This document shows, one piece after another, positions 9,201 through 18,556 of a stretch of DNA of 64,000 bases. A model generated the notes under the pieces. The model did not search any database, was not told the origin of the DNA, and saw only the letters and a program-made list of their open reading frames with translations. How positions within the stretch are numbered: position 1 is the first letter of the stretch; every line of letters starts with the position of its first letter. The stretch comes from Nocardioides marinus (GTDB lineage Bacteria; Actinomycetota; Actinomycetes; Propionibacteriales; Nocardioidaceae). The DNA is taken from assembly GCF_013408145.1 (NCBI RefSeq), contig NZ_JACBZI010000001.1, forward strand, positions 1,347,501 through 1,411,500. The letters are read 5' to 3'. The position numbers and the translations under genes were made by a program.

Positions 9201-10384
9201 CAGGCGGCACCCTCGGGGTGCAGGCGCAGCAGCGGCTGGCCGGGGGAGACGAGGTCGCCGTCCTCCACCAGCCACTCCACGACCTGCCCCCCGTGCGCCG
9301 CGGTGACCGACACGGTGTCGCGCAGGCTGGCCACGCCCCCGATGGCGGCACCGGCACGCAGCACGTCGAGGTCGGCGGCCTCGGCGTCGCGGTGGAAGGT
9401 GCCCTTGGCCGGCGAGACGACCATCCGCCAGGTCGGGGTGGTCTCGAGCCCGGCCGACTCGCCGTGGCGGTCGCAGAAGGCGCGCGCGGCATCCAGCTGG
9501 TCGGGGGACTTCAGGGCGAAGGTCTCCACGCCCGGGAGCTGGCGCTTGAGGATGCCGGTGAGGGTGCCGGCGGGCGGCATCTCCAGGACGCCGGTGACCC
9601 CGAGGTCGGTCATCGTCTCCATGCACAGGTCCCAGCGGACGGGCGAGGCGATCTGCCCGACGATCCGGGCCAGGACGTCGCGGCCGTCGTGGACGACGCG
9701 ACCGTCGCGGTTGGAGATCACGCGGGTGCGCGGGTCGTGCACCGAGACCGAGCGGGCGAGCGAGGCCAGCCGCTCCACGGCCGGCGCCATGTGGTGGGTG
9801 TGGAAGGCGCCGGCGACCGACAACGGCATCAGTCGTGCCTTGGCCGGCGGGTCGGCCTTCAGCGCGGCGAGCTGCTCGAGGGTGCCGGCGGCGACGACCT
9901 GCCCGGGACCGTTGTCGTTGGCCGCCGTGAGGCCGTGGCGGGCCAGGGCGGCGGCCACCTCCTCGGGGTCGCCGCCGAGCAGGGCGGTCATGCCGGTCGG
10001 GGTGCGGCCCGAGGCCGCCGCCATCGCCAGGCCGCGCTCGCGGACGAGGACCATCGCCTGCTCGGCGGTGATGACGCGCGCGCCGGCGGCGGCGGCGATC
10101 TCGCCGACGCTGTGGCCGGCCACCGCACCGATCTGCTCGAAGGCGTCCCCGGGGTGGGGGAAGAGCTGCAGGGCGGCGACCAGGCCGGTGGCCACCAGCA
10201 GCGGCTGGGCGACCTCGGTGGCACGGATGGTCTCGGCGTCGGAGGTGGTGCCGTGCTCGACCAGGTCGAGCCCGGCCACGGTGGAGAGCCACTCGAAGCG
10301 CGCGGCGAAGGCGGGATCCTCGAGCCAGGGGGTGAGGAAACCGGGGGACTGGGCACCCTGTCCGGGGGCGACGATGACGAGCAC
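9200..10384 (-). CDS. fabD: malonyl-CoA:ACP transacylase with C-terminal biotinyl/lipoyl-like domain
   Basis: This encodes about 394 aa from GTG at 10384; an ATG at 10429 is the alternative. Residues 1-300 are FabD: GQGAQ (8-12), nucleophile Ser92 in GHSVGE and catalytic His195 in AGAFHTHHM. It loads malonyl groups onto ACP. The protein is about 85 residues longer than usual FabD. Residues about 318-390 read as a biotinyl/lipoyl-like barrel (VVSPAKGTFHR, then GQVVEWLVEDGDLVSPGQPL). At the place of the MKM acceptor the sequence is LRD, so the modified lysine is replaced by Arg355 and the domain cannot be biotinylated there. It is first in the fab operon, 92 bp after fasR, with a palindrome in the gap. 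Confidence 0.92.
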   Translation of the reverse strand: MLVIVAPGQGAQSPGFLTPWLEDPAFAARFEWLSTVAGLDLVEHGTTSDAETIRATEVAQPLLVATGLVAALQLFPHPGDAFEQIGAVAGHSVGEIAAAAGARVITAEQAMVLVRERGLAMAAASGRTPTGMTALLGGDPEEVAAALARHGLTAANDNGPGQVVAAGTLEQLAALKADPPAKARLMPLSVAGAFHTHHMAPAVERLASLARSVSVHDPRTRVISNRDGRVVHDGRDVLARIVGQIASPVRWDLCMETMTDLGVTGVLEMPPAGTLTGILKRQLPGVETFALKSPDQLDAARAFCDRHGESAGLETTPTWRMVVSPAKGTFHRDAEAADLDVLRAGAAIGGVASLRDTVSVTAAHGGQVVEWLVEDGDLVSPGQPLLRLHPEGAA

Positions 10385-10445
10385 GTGTTCACTGTGCCTG
10401 GTAGGAGGTCCACGATTCACGCGGGACATCGACGAAGTTGAGCCA

Positions 10446-10473
10446 CCGTTTGTTGTGGGGATCCCACAAACGG
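10446..10473. promoter_or_regulatory. palindrome between fasR and fabD, candidate FasR operator
   Basis: The arms CCGTTTG and CAAACGG flank TGGGGATCCCA, with a 3-base insertion in one arm. It fills most of the 92-bp gap upstream of fabD. FasR-type activators are known to bind the fabD promoter in Streptomyces. Assigning this particular site to FasR is inference. No T-run follows, which argues against a terminator. Confidence 0.55.
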
Positions 10474-10476
10474 AGC

Positions 10477-11682
10477 CTATCGGCCGGCCTGCCGCCCCAG
10501 GATCAGCGCGAGCTGCAGCGCCAGCCCGCCGCGGTGGGTGGTCGGGTCGTGACCGGTCAGCTCGGTGATGCGACGCAGTCGGTAGCGCACGGTGTTGGCG
10601 TGGACGAACAGCGCACGGGCCGCGGCCTCGATGGAGCGCGGACCCTCGAGGTAGGCGTGCAGCGTCTCCACCGCCTCGCCGGAGCCGACGAGCGGGAGGT
10701 AGACCTCCTCGACGAGGTGTCGGCGCGCGTGCCCGTCCCCGCCGAGGACGCGCTCGGGCAGCAGCTCGTCGGCCAGCACCGGCCGCGGGGCGTCCGGCCA
10801 GCCGGGCGCCACCCGGTAGGCCGCCTGGGCGATGCGTGCGGAGTGCTGGGCCTCGGCCAGGTCCGCCACCGGGGGGCCGACGACGACGGGGGAGCCGGGG
10901 TCGAAGACGTCGAGCAGCGCGGTGCCGGCCGCGCGGGGGTCGTGCGCGCCGCCGAGCAGCAGCACCAGCCGGTCGCCCTGCACGGCGCAGAGGGCGTCGA
11001 GGTCCAGGGCGCGCGCGAGGTGGCGGGCGTGCTCGAACAGATCGGCCTCGGAGCGCTGGGCGGGCACCCGGCCGATGACCACGCACGCCTCGCCCCGGGC
11101 GCGCCAGCCCAGCGCGCTGGCGCGCGAGAGCAGCGTCTCGTCGGTCTCGGCGCGCAGGACGGCGTCGACGACCAGGGCCTCCAGGCGGGCGTCCCACGCC
11201 CCCCGGGCCTCAGCGGCCCGGGCGTAGACCTCCGCGGTCGCGAAGGCGACCTCGCGGGCGTAGCGCAGGATGGCCGCGTGCACCGCCTCGGCGTCCTCGC
11301 CCTCGAGGACGTCGTCCACGGAGGCCTCCACCACGTCGATCGAGAGCCGGACGAGGTCGACGGTCTGCTGCAGGGTGATCACGCCGGCCAGGGCGCGGGG
11401 CGCGGCACCGAAGACCGTGGCGGCCAGCTCCGTGCCCCCCTGCGGGGTCCCGAGCGTGGGTCCGCCCGCGGCGTACCACTCCACGAAGTTCTGGACGCCG
11501 GCCTGGACGATGACCCCGACCCAGGAACGGTCCTGGGCGCTCAGCTCGGAGAACCACGGGAGCTGCTCCTCCATGCCCGCGGTGGCCGCGGTGCTGAGGG
11601 CGCCCGCGGACCGACGCAGCCGACTGGCCGCGGAGGCTCGGGGCGGGAGAGGGGCACGCGGCACGACGCCACGGTAGGACAT
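10477..11682 (-). CDS. fasR: PucR-type transcriptional activator of fatty acid synthesis
   Basis: This encodes 401 aa. The C-terminal helix-turn-helix of the PucR/CdaR family is clear (AAARALFVHANTVRYRLRRI, about residues 355-375). The central region resembles the GGDEF-like CdaR domain, and the N-terminal half is helical. Its place immediately before fabD-fabH-acpP-fabF matches FasR of Streptomyces, which activates that operon. The name rests on this synteny and on the HTH. It is transcribed in the same direction as the fab genes. A 19-bp dyad lies 16 bp upstream of its ATG, possibly for self-control. No good RBS is seen before the ATG. Confidence 0.88.
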   Translation of the reverse strand: MSYRGVVPRAPLPPRASAASRLRRSAGALSTAATAGMEEQLPWFSELSAQDRSWVGVIVQAGVQNFVEWYAAGGPTLGTPQGGTELAATVFGAAPRALAGVITLQQTVDLVRLSIDVVEASVDDVLEGEDAEAVHAAILRYAREVAFATAEVYARAAEARGAWDARLEALVVDAVLRAETDETLLSRASALGWRARGEACVVIGRVPAQRSEADLFEHARHLARALDLDALCAVQGDRLVLLLGGAHDPRAAGTALLDVFDPGSPVVVGPPVADLAEAQHSARIAQAAYRVAPGWPDAPRPVLADELLPERVLGGDGHARRHLVEEVYLPLVGSGEAVETLHAYLEGPRSIEAAARALFVHANTVRYRLRRITELTGHDPTTHRGGLALQLALILGRQAGR

Positions 11683-11697
11683 CGCCGTGTCCGCTTT

Positions 11698-11716
11698 CCG
11701 GACCTGTTCGGTCCGG
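11698..11716. promoter_or_regulatory. 19-bp dyad upstream of fasR
   Basis: The perfect inverted repeat CCGGACC-TGTTC-GGTCCGG has 7-base arms and a 5-base centre, and starts 16 bp before the fasR start. Its geometry equals the 3974-3992 dyad but its sequence differs. It is a candidate operator for fasR. Confidence 0.4.
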
Positions 11717-11850
11717 CGTGGTCACCGTCGGGTCAAGAAACGACGAATGCCCTTACGTGCAAGGGAAATCTACGTGACAGTGATCAAACGCAACCGTGCA
11801 CCGCGGCCCCCCGTCCGGTGAACACGGCCCACGCGATGCGAGGAGGCCCG

Positions 11851-12795
11851 GTGCCGAGCACCCCCCACGAGGTCCAGTACCTCACGATCCACAGCCACCG
11901 ACGGGCCTACGTGAAGGTCGGTGAGGGGCCCGCACTGCTGCTCCTGCACGGGCTCGGCTGCGACCACACCACGTGGGGACCGGTCATCGACGACCTCGCC
12001 AAGCGCTTCACCGTCATCGCCCCCGACCTGCTCGGGCACGGGCTCTCGGCCAAGCCGCGCGCGGACTACAGCGTCGGCGGCTACGCCAACGGGGTCCGCG
12101 ACCTGCTGACGGTCCTGGGCATCGACAAGGTCACGGTGATCGGGCACAGCTTCGGTGGCGGGGTGGCCATGCAGTTCGCCTACCAGTTCCCCGAGCGCAC
12201 CGAGCGGGTCGTGCTCGTGGCGTCGGGGGGCCTGGGCCCCGAGGTGTCCCCGGCCATCCGTGCCATCACCACCCCGGGTTTCCACCAGGCCATGGGGCTG
12301 GCCACGCTGCCCGGGGTGCGCCACCTCGGCGTCGCCGGCATGAAGGCGCTGTCGTCGCTCCCGCTGAAGGGCACCCACGACCTCGCCGAGGTCGCCGACA
12401 TCTACGACTCCTTCAAGGACCCGGCCGCCAGGGCCGCGATCCGCCACGTCGTGCGGGCCGTCGTGGACTGGAAGGGCCAGATCGTCACCATGGCCGACCG
12501 CGCCTACCTGACCCAGGCCATGCCCATGTGCGTGGTGTGGGGTCGCGACGACCGGGTCATCCCCGTGCGGCACGCGAGCCTGGCGGCAGCACTCGCGCCG
12601 AAGTCACGGGTCGAGGTGATCCCCAACAGCGGGCACTTCCCGCACAAGGACCACCCACAGCGCTTCGCGCGGATCGTCACCGACTTCGTGCGCACCACCC
12701 AGCCCGCGACGTACTCGCGGGCCAGGTGGCGTCAGCTGCTGCGCAACGGCTACGTGCCGCCGGTCGGACCGGTGGAGCTGCTCGCCGAGGCGTGA
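11851..12795 (+). CDS. alpha/beta hydrolase
   Basis: This encodes about 314 aa. Motifs are HGLGCDHTTW (oxyanion hole), GHSFGGG (nucleophile Ser near residue 100), WGRDDRVIP (acid) and SGHFPHKDHP (His). GTG at 11851 follows AGGAGG (11841-11846); ATG at 11836 is an in-frame alternative without an RBS. It resembles actinobacterial alpha/beta hydrolases related to bromoperoxidase and epoxide-hydrolase types. The substrate is unknown. It is divergent from fasR and ends 15 bp from the converging aceE. Confidence 0.87.
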   Translation: MPSTPHEVQYLTIHSHRRAYVKVGEGPALLLLHGLGCDHTTWGPVIDDLAKRFTVIAPDLLGHGLSAKPRADYSVGGYANGVRDLLTVLGIDKVTVIGHSFGGGVAMQFAYQFPERTERVVLVASGGLGPEVSPAIRAITTPGFHQAMGLATLPGVRHLGVAGMKALSSLPLKGTHDLAEVADIYDSFKDPAARAAIRHVVRAVVDWKGQIVTMADRAYLTQAMPMCVVWGRDDRVIPVRHASLAAALAPKSRVEVIPNSGHFPHKDHPQRFARIVTDFVRTTQPATYSRARWRQLLRNGYVPPVGPVELLAEA

Positions 12796-12810
12796 GAGGC
12801 GGGCGGAGGA

Positions 12811-15603
12811 CTACGCGTCCCCGCCCTCCTGCTCGACCCCGCGGGTGGCGGTCGGGTCGTCGACCTTGTACTGGTCGAAGGCCTTCTGCACCAGACCGGG
12901 GTCGATCTCGCCGGCGTCGGCCAGCGCCTGCAGGCTGCGCACCACGACGGACTCGGCGTCGATGTGGAAGAACCGTCGCGCCGCGGGCCGGGTGTCGGCG
13001 AAGCCGAAGCCGTCCGCGCCCAGCACGCAGTAGTCGCCGGGGACCCAGCGCGCGATCTGCATCGGGACCGCGGTCATGTAGTCCGAGACGGCGATGAACG
13101 GCCCGTCGGCGGTGGCCAGCGTGTCGGCGACGTACGCCGTGCGCGGGGCCTCGCCGGGGTGCAGGAGGTTCCACTCCTCGGCGGCCACGGCGTCACGGGC
13201 CAGCTCGTTCCACGACGTCACCGACCACGTGTCGGCCTGCACGCCCCAGTCCTCGGCCAGCAACCGCGCGGCCCGGTCGACCCAGGGGAAGCCGACGCCC
13301 GAGGCCATCAGCTGCACGCGCGGGCCGTCCCCGGAGGCGGTGGAGACGCGGTGGATGCCCTTGAGGATGCCCTCGACGTCGACGTCGTCGGGCTCCGCGG
13401 GCTGGGGGACCGGCTCGTTGTAGACGGTGAGGTAGTAGATGACGTCCTCGCCGTGCGGGTGCTCCTCGGTCGAGCCGTACATCCGCTCCAGGCCGGTCTT
13501 CATGATGTGGCTGAGCTCGTAGGCGAAGGCCGGGTCGTAGTGCACGACCGCGGGGTTGGTCGCCGCCAGCAGCGGGCTGTGCCCGTCGGCGTGCTGCAGC
13601 CCCTCGCCGGTGAGCGTGGTGCGACCGGCCGTGGCGCCGATGAGGAAGCCGCGCGCCAGCTGGTCGGCCATCGCCCACACCGAGTCACCGGTGCGCTGGA
13701 ACCCGAACATCGAGTAGAAGATGTAGAAGGGGATCATCGGCTCGCCGTGGGTGGAGTACGCCGACCCGGCGGCGGTCGCCGAGGCCATCGCACCGGCCTC
13801 GGAGATGCCCTCGTGCAGCAGCTGGCCCTGCTCGGACTCGGTGTACTTCAGCAGCAGCTTGCGGTCGACCGACTCGTAGCGCTGGCCCTGCGGGTTGTAG
13901 ACCTTCGCGCTCGGGAACATCGAGTCCATGCCGAAGGTGCGGTACTCGTCGGGGGCGATCGGCACGAGCCGCTTGCCGATGCCCGGGTCGCGCATCCAGT
14001 CCTTGAGCAGGCGCACGAGGGCCATGGTGGTGGCGACGGAGTTCTTGCCCGAGCCCTTCTTCAGCTCGGCGTAGACCTTGTCCTCGGGGAGCGTGAGGGG
14101 CTTGGCGCGCACGACCCGCTTGGGCAGGGAGCCGCCGAGCTCCTCGCGGCGGTGCCGCATGTACTCCATCTCCGGGCTGTCCTCGCCGGGGTGGAAGAAC
14201 GGCGCGGCGCCGGTCTCCTCGTAGGAGCGCTCGAGGTCGCGGTCGGAGATCGGCAGGTAGAGCCGGTCCCGGAACTTCTTGAGGTCCTCGGGGGTGAGCT
14301 TCTTCATCTGGTGGGTGGCGTTCTTGCCCTCGAGGGCGTCGATCGTCCAGCCCTTGACGGTCTTGGCCAGGATCACCGTCGGCTGACCGGTGTGCTTCGC
14401 CGCGGCGTCGAAGGCGGCGTACACCTTGCGGTAGTCGTGGCCACCGCGCGGCAGCTTCTGGATCTGGGCGTCGCTCATGTGCTCGACCATCTTGCGCAGG
14501 CGCGGGTCGGACCCGAAGAAGTTCTCCCGGACGTAGGCGCCGTCCTCGACCGAGTAGGTCTGGAAGGCGCCGTCGGGCGTGGAGTTCATCTTGTTGACCA
14601 GCACGCCGTCGACGTCACGGGCCAGCAGGTCGTCCCAGCCCTGGCCCCAGATGACCTTGATGACGTTCCAGCCGGCACCGCGGAAGTTCGACTCCAGCTC
14701 CTGGATGATCTTGCCGTTGCCGGTCACCGGGCCGTCGAGCTGCTGGAGGTTGCAGTTGACCACCCAGGTGAGGTTGTCCAGCTCCTCGCGGGCGGCCACG
14801 CGGATCGCGCCGAGCGACTCGGGCTCGGCCATCTCGCCGTCGCCGAGGAAGGCGTAGACGTTCTGCTGGGAGGTGTCCTTGATGCCGCGGTTGTGCATGT
14901 AGCGGTTGAAGCGGGCCTGGTAGATCGAGTTGATGGCCGTGAGGCCCATCGAGACCGTCGGGAACTCCCAGAACTCCGGCATCAGGCGCGGGTGGGGGTA
15001 CGACGACAGGCCGGCGCCCCGGCCGTGCTGGACCTCCTGGCGGAAGCGGTAGAGCTGCTCCTCGGTGAGCCGGCCCTCGAGGAACGCCCGGGCGTAGATG
15101 CCGGGGGAGGCGTGACCCTGGATGAAGACTTGGTCGCCTCCGCCCTCGTGGTCCTTGCCGCGGAAGAAGTGGTTGAAGCCGACCTCGTAGAGGCTGGCGG
15201 AGGACTGGTAGGTGGCGATGTGCCCACCGACCTCGAGGCCCTTGCGGTTGGCGCTGGAGACCATCACCGCGGCGTTCCAGCGCAGGAAGGCGCGGATGCG
15301 CTGCTCGACCTCGTAGTCGCCGGGGAACCACGGCTCGCGCTCGGGCGGGATGGTGTTGATGTAGTCGGTGCTGCGCAGCGCGGGCACGCCGACCTGGGTC
15401 TCGCGGGCCCGCTCGAGCAGGCGCAGCATCACGTAGCGCGCCCGGTCGCGACCGCGCTCGTCGAGCATCGCGTCGAAGGAGGCGATCCAGTCGGCGGTCT
15501 CGTCGGGGTCGATGTCCGGCAGCTGCGTGGGCAGGCCCTCGTGGATGACCGACGGGGTGGTGCCGGTGCGGGTGCCAGGAACGGTGGATGAGTCGTCTGT
15601 CAC
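12811..15603 (-). CDS. aceE: pyruvate dehydrogenase E1 component, homodimeric type
   Basis: This encodes 930 aa, the full length for the homodimeric E1 that decarboxylates pyruvate with thiamine diphosphate and hands acetyl to the E2 lipoyl domain. Markers are [19 protein letters not shown] near the N-terminus, [20 protein letters not shown], the ThDP/Mg motif [10 protein letters not shown] through [12 protein letters not shown], and [17 protein letters not shown] near the end. The GTG start at 15603 has no Shine-Dalgarno; a CACGAT box lies 6 nt upstream. It stands alone, not with E2/E3, which is normal in actinobacteria. It is divergent from the DUF3052 gene. Confidence 0.96.
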   Translation of the reverse strand: MTDDSSTVPGTRTGTTPSVIHEGLPTQLPDIDPDETADWIASFDAMLDERGRDRARYVMLRLLERARETQVGVPALRSTDYINTIPPEREPWFPGDYEVEQRIRAFLRWNAAVMVSSANRKGLEVGGHIATYQSSASLYEVGFNHFFRGKDHEGGGDQVFIQGHASPGIYARAFLEGRLTEEQLYRFRQEVQHGRGAGLSSYPHPRLMPEFWEFPTVSMGLTAINSIYQARFNRYMHNRGIKDTSQQNVYAFLGDGEMAEPESLGAIRVAAREELDNLTWVVNCNLQQLDGPVTGNGKIIQELESNFRGAGWNVIKVIWGQGWDDLLARDVDGVLVNKMNSTPDGAFQTYSVEDGAYVRENFFGSDPRLRKMVEHMSDAQIQKLPRGGHDYRKVYAAFDAAAKHTGQPTVILAKTVKGWTIDALEGKNATHQMKKLTPEDLKKFRDRLYLPISDRDLERSYEETGAAPFFHPGEDSPEMEYMRHRREELGGSLPKRVVRAKPLTLPEDKVYAELKKGSGKNSVATTMALVRLLKDWMRDPGIGKRLVPIAPDEYRTFGMDSMFPSAKVYNPQGQRYESVDRKLLLKYTESEQGQLLHEGISEAGAMASATAAGSAYSTHGEPMIPFYIFYSMFGFQRTGDSVWAMADQLARGFLIGATAGRTTLTGEGLQHADGHSPLLAATNPAVVHYDPAFAYELSHIMKTGLERMYGSTEEHPHGEDVIYYLTVYNEPVPQPAEPDDVDVEGILKGIHRVSTASGDGPRVQLMASGVGFPWVDRAARLLAEDWGVQADTWSVTSWNELARDAVAAEEWNLLHPGEAPRTAYVADTLATADGPFIAVSDYMTAVPMQIARWVPGDYCVLGADGFGFADTRPAARRFFHIDAESVVVRSLQALADAGEIDPGLVQKAFDQYKVDDPTATRGVEQEGGDA

Positions 15604-15814
15604 CCGGCCATCGTGGCACGCGAGAGGAGGCGACGGTATTTACCCGTGAGTAGTCCCGCAGGCGGTGCGTGGCCGTCCGCTCAGCGGTGCGCAGATGTGG
15701 GGAACGGGTTGCGGAACACCCGGGAGTCCGCTGGACTACCACCACCGGTCCGACTCCCGGACCGGCAACCGACTGACGCGACCGCAGGACGGTCGCGAGG
15801 ACGAGGAGGCGCTG

Positions 15815-16255
15815 GTGAGCTCGACCGCGGGTGGCGGGTCCACCCAGACAGGCCCTGCGAACGACGTGGCAGAACGGCTCGGGTTGAGCACCGGCATGGT
15901 CGTGCAGGAGCTGGGCTGGGACTCCGACTCCGACGACGAGCTCCGCGTGGCCGTCGAGAACGCCATCGACGCCGACATGGTCGACGGCGACTACGGCAAC
16001 GTCGTCGACGCCGTCCTGCTCTGGTGGCGCGACGAGGACGGCGACCTGGTCGACGGCCTCGTGGACGCGCTGACCGACCTCGTCGGCGGCGGTTCGATCT
16101 GGCTGCTCACCCCGAAGGTGGGTCGCCCCAACGCGGTCGACGCCTCCGAGGTCGCCGAGGCCGCCCCGATCGCCGGGCTCTCCCAGACGACCACCGCCAC
16201 GGTCTCCAAGGAGTGGGCCGCCACCCGCCTGGTGGCTCCCAAGACCCCTGCCTGA
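15815..16255 (+). CDS. DUF3052 family protein
   Basis: This encodes about 146 aa. It is recognised as DUF3052 by LGLSTGMVVQELGWDSDSDD, VDAVLLWWRDEDGDLVD, IWLLTPKVGRPN and SKEWAATRLVAPK. It is a conserved actinobacterial family of unknown biochemical role, commonly divergent from aceE, exactly as here. The protein is acidic with no membrane segment. GTG at 15815 is chosen because GAGGAGG (15803-15809) lies 5 nt upstream. Confidence 0.88.
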   Translation: MSSTAGGGSTQTGPANDVAERLGLSTGMVVQELGWDSDSDDELRVAVENAIDADMVDGDYGNVVDAVLLWWRDEDGDLVDGLVDALTDLVGGGSIWLLTPKVGRPNAVDASEVAEAAPIAGLSQTTTATVSKEWAATRLVAPKTPA

Positions 16256-16258
16256 CGC

Positions 16259-16264
16259 TAGTCT
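16259..16264 (+). promoter_or_regulatory. -10 box TAGTCT before the acyl-CoA synthetase
   Basis: TAGTCT lies 7 nt before the GTG at 16272. No Shine-Dalgarno is present, so a leaderless mRNA is likely. Confidence 0.5.
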
Positions 16265-16271
16265 CCCGGGC

Positions 16272-17891
16272 GTGCTCTCCAAGGTCGTCCAGGGTGTCGG
16301 TGCTGCCGCCACCAGCGTGAAGGTGCTCGGCAGGGCGGGCGTGATCCGGCCCTACTCGCCGGTGGTGCTCGCCCGCCTCGGGCTGATGCTCCGGGAGTGG
16401 GGGACCGGACCGGCCGGCGGCTTCGCCTCACTGGCCATCCGCACCCCCGACGCCGTCGGGATCATCGACGAGCGCGGTGAGCTGACGTGGGGCGAGCTGC
16501 ACCGTCGCTCCAACGCCGTGGCACGGGGTCTCGCGGCCCGGGGCGTCGGCGAGGGCGACGCGGTGGCGGTGATGTGCCGCAACCACCGCGGCTTCATCGA
16601 GACCTCGATCGCGGCGGCCAAGCTCGGCGCCGACGTGCTCTACCTCAACACCGCCTTCTCCGGTCCGCAGCTGCGCGAGCTGCTCGAGCGCGACCGGCCC
16701 CGGGCCCTGGTCCTCGACGAGGAGTTCACCGCTCTCCTCGAGGGCGTCGACGTGCCCGTCACGGTCCTCGGGTGGTGCGACGCGGGCTCGCCCGACCTGC
16801 CGACGCTCGACGGCATCATCGACGAGCACGAGGACGGAGACCTCAGCGCGCCCGGGCGGCACGGCCGCATCATCATCCTGACCTCGGGCACGACCGGCAC
16901 GCCCAAGGGCGCCCCGCGCTCCGAGGCCGGCGTCGATGCCGCGGTCTCGCTGCTCTCCCTCATGCCGCTGCACGCCGGGTGGCGCACGCACGTGGCGGCG
17001 CCGCTGTTCCACACCTGGGGCTTCGGCCACATGGCGCTGGGCATGCTGCTGGGCTCCACCCTCGTGCTGCGACGCCGCTTCGACCCCGAGGAGTGCCTGC
17101 GGGTCGTCCAGGACCAGCGCTGCGAGTCGATCGTGGTCATCCCGGTCATGCTGCAGCGCATCCTCGCCCTGCCCGCTGAGGTGCTCGACCGCTACGACCT
17201 GTCCCGGGTGGAGGTCGTCGCCTCGTCGGGCTCGGCCCTGCCAGGCGAGCTCGCGCTCACCTGGATGGACCGCTTCGGCGACAACCTGTACTCCACCTAC
17301 GGCTCGACCGAGGTGGCCTACGCCGCCGTGGCCGGCCCGCACGACCTGCGCGAGTCGCCGTCCACGGCCGGCCGCCCGCCGTACGCCACCGTCGTGAAGA
17401 TCCTCGACGACCACGGCCGGCCGGTCCCGGACGGTGAGCCGGGCCGGATCTTCGTCGGCAACGGCCTGCTCTTCGAGGGCTACACCGGTGGCGGCAGCAA
17501 GGAGGTCGTCGACGGCCTGATGTCCACCGGCGACGTCGGCCGGTTCCGCGAGGACGGCCGGCTCTACGTCGAGGGTCGCGACGACGAGATGATCGTCTCC
17601 GGCGGCGAGAACGTCTTCCCCAAGGAGGTCGAGGACTGCATCGCCCGTCACGACGACGTGGCCGAGGTCGCGGCCGTGGGCGTCGAGGACGACGAGTTCG
17701 GCCAGCGGCTGCGCGCCTTCGTGGTGCGACGCGAGGGCTCCTCCCTCGACGAGGAGGGCATCCGGGCCTGGGTGAAGGAGAACCTCGCGCGCTACAAGGT
17801 CCCCCGCGACGTCGTCTTCCTCGACGAGCTGCCGCGCAACGCCACCGGCAAGGTCCTCAAGCGCGAGCTGACCCAGCGGGACGACGCGTGA
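16272..17891 (+). CDS. AMP-binding acyl-CoA synthetase
   Basis: This encodes 539 aa of the ANL superfamily (adenylate-forming fatty acyl-CoA ligase). Visible motifs are A3 IILTSGTTGTPKGAP, A5 YSTYGSTEVAY, A7 MSTGDVGRFREDGRLYVEGR and A10 LPRNATGKVLKREL with the catalytic Lys. The N-terminal part of about 35 residues is slightly hydrophobic. The chain length of the substrate cannot be told. Its stop overlaps the peroxiredoxin start (GTGA), so the two are coupled. Confidence 0.92.
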   Translation: MLSKVVQGVGAAATSVKVLGRAGVIRPYSPVVLARLGLMLREWGTGPAGGFASLAIRTPDAVGIIDERGELTWGELHRRSNAVARGLAARGVGEGDAVAVMCRNHRGFIETSIAAAKLGADVLYLNTAFSGPQLRELLERDRPRALVLDEEFTALLEGVDVPVTVLGWCDAGSPDLPTLDGIIDEHEDGDLSAPGRHGRIIILTSGTTGTPKGAPRSEAGVDAAVSLLSLMPLHAGWRTHVAAPLFHTWGFGHMALGMLLGSTLVLRRRFDPEECLRVVQDQRCESIVVIPVMLQRILALPAEVLDRYDLSRVEVVASSGSALPGELALTWMDRFGDNLYSTYGSTEVAYAAVAGPHDLRESPSTAGRPPYATVVKILDDHGRPVPDGEPGRIFVGNGLLFEGYTGGGSKEVVDGLMSTGDVGRFREDGRLYVEGRDDEMIVSGGENVFPKEVEDCIARHDDVAEVAAVGVEDDEFGQRLRAFVVRREGSSLDEEGIRAWVKENLARYKVPRDVVFLDELPRNATGKVLKRELTQRDDA

Positions 17892-18352
17892 CCGGCCTGC
17901 GCATCGGGGACCCGGCCCCGGACTTCACCCTGCGCGACCAGTTCGGCCAGGAGGTCTCGCTGTCGTCGTACCGCGGCACCAAGGCCGTGGCCATCCTCTT
18001 CTACCCCTACGCCTTCTCCGGGGTGTGCACCGGCGAGATGGCCGGCATCCGCGACCGGCTGGCGGAGTTCATGACCTTCGACACCGAGGTCATGGCGATC
18101 TCCTGCGACCCGATGTTCGCGCTGCGTGCCTTCGCCGACGCCGACGGGCTGAACTTCCCGCTCCTCTCGGACTTCTGGCCGCACGGCGAGGTCTCCCGGG
18201 CCTACGACGTCTTCGACGAGCGCAACGGCTGCCCGCGGCGCTCCTCCTACGTCGTGGACCGCGAGGGAGCCATCCGCTGGGCCGTGCACCACTCCATGCC
18301 CGAGGGCCGCGACCTCGACGAGCACCTGCGCCAGCTCGCCGACGCCGTCTGA
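17888..18352 (+). CDS. AhpE-like peroxiredoxin
   Basis: This encodes 154 aa of the AhpC/TSA family that reduces peroxides. The peroxidatic Cys is in PYAFSGVCTGEM (about residue 46), with the family Arg in the C-terminal half. It also has Cys in ISCDP and NGCPRR. The short length, absence of a C-terminal resolving motif and overall flavour (GDPAPDFTLRDQFGQEV) suggest the AhpE type. It is coupled to the acyl-CoA synthetase upstream. Confidence 0.9.
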   Translation: MTGLRIGDPAPDFTLRDQFGQEVSLSSYRGTKAVAILFYPYAFSGVCTGEMAGIRDRLAEFMTFDTEVMAISCDPMFALRAFADADGLNFPLLSDFWPHGEVSRAYDVFDERNGCPRRSSYVVDREGAIRWAVHHSMPEGRDLDEHLRQLADAV

Positions 18353-18455
18353 GCACCCTCAGGGATCCACCCCTCCCGGGGATGGTCTGGACCGGAGGAG
18401 GGTTTTTCCCTTGCAGCACGGGGTTTTCCCGACCGGACCACGTACCGTAGGAGAC

Positions 18456-18493
18456 GTCGAACCGCTGGTGACCCGAGACGCCAGCGGTTCGAC
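18456..18493 (+). terminator. 13-bp perfect hairpin before tRNA-Val
   Basis: GTCGAACCGCTGG and its exact complement enclose a 12-base loop. It lies 104 bp after the peroxiredoxin stop and 63 bp before tRNA-Val. CATTTCC follows, a poor T-run. It is probably the terminator of the preceding operon. Confidence 0.6.
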
Positions 18494-18556
18494 TCATTTC
18501 CGGAGCATGCCGTTTCCGCAGCCGGGCCCCGCCCTCGGTAGGGTCCTGCCTCGCAC

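Noticed and set aside
10446..10473. The fasR-fabD palindrome as a transcription terminator
   Set aside because: It is imperfect, lacks a T-run on either strand, and lies between genes expected to be linked in regulation. An operator fits better.
11750..11765. Short inverted repeat CCCTT-N6-AAGGG upstream of the 11851 gene
   Set aside because: Arms of 5 bp are expected by chance in this gap, and nothing else supports a binding site.
12799..12826. Near-perfect GC hairpin between the hydrolase and aceE
   Set aside because: It overlaps the aceE stop codon, has mismatches and no T-run. Too weak to list as a terminator.
12964..15591. 875-aa open frame on the plus strand across aceE
   Set aside because: It is antisense to a clearly conserved gene. 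Its composition (runs of Val, Gly, Asp, Leu) is what the complement of GC-rich coding DNA gives. No motifs and no RBS.
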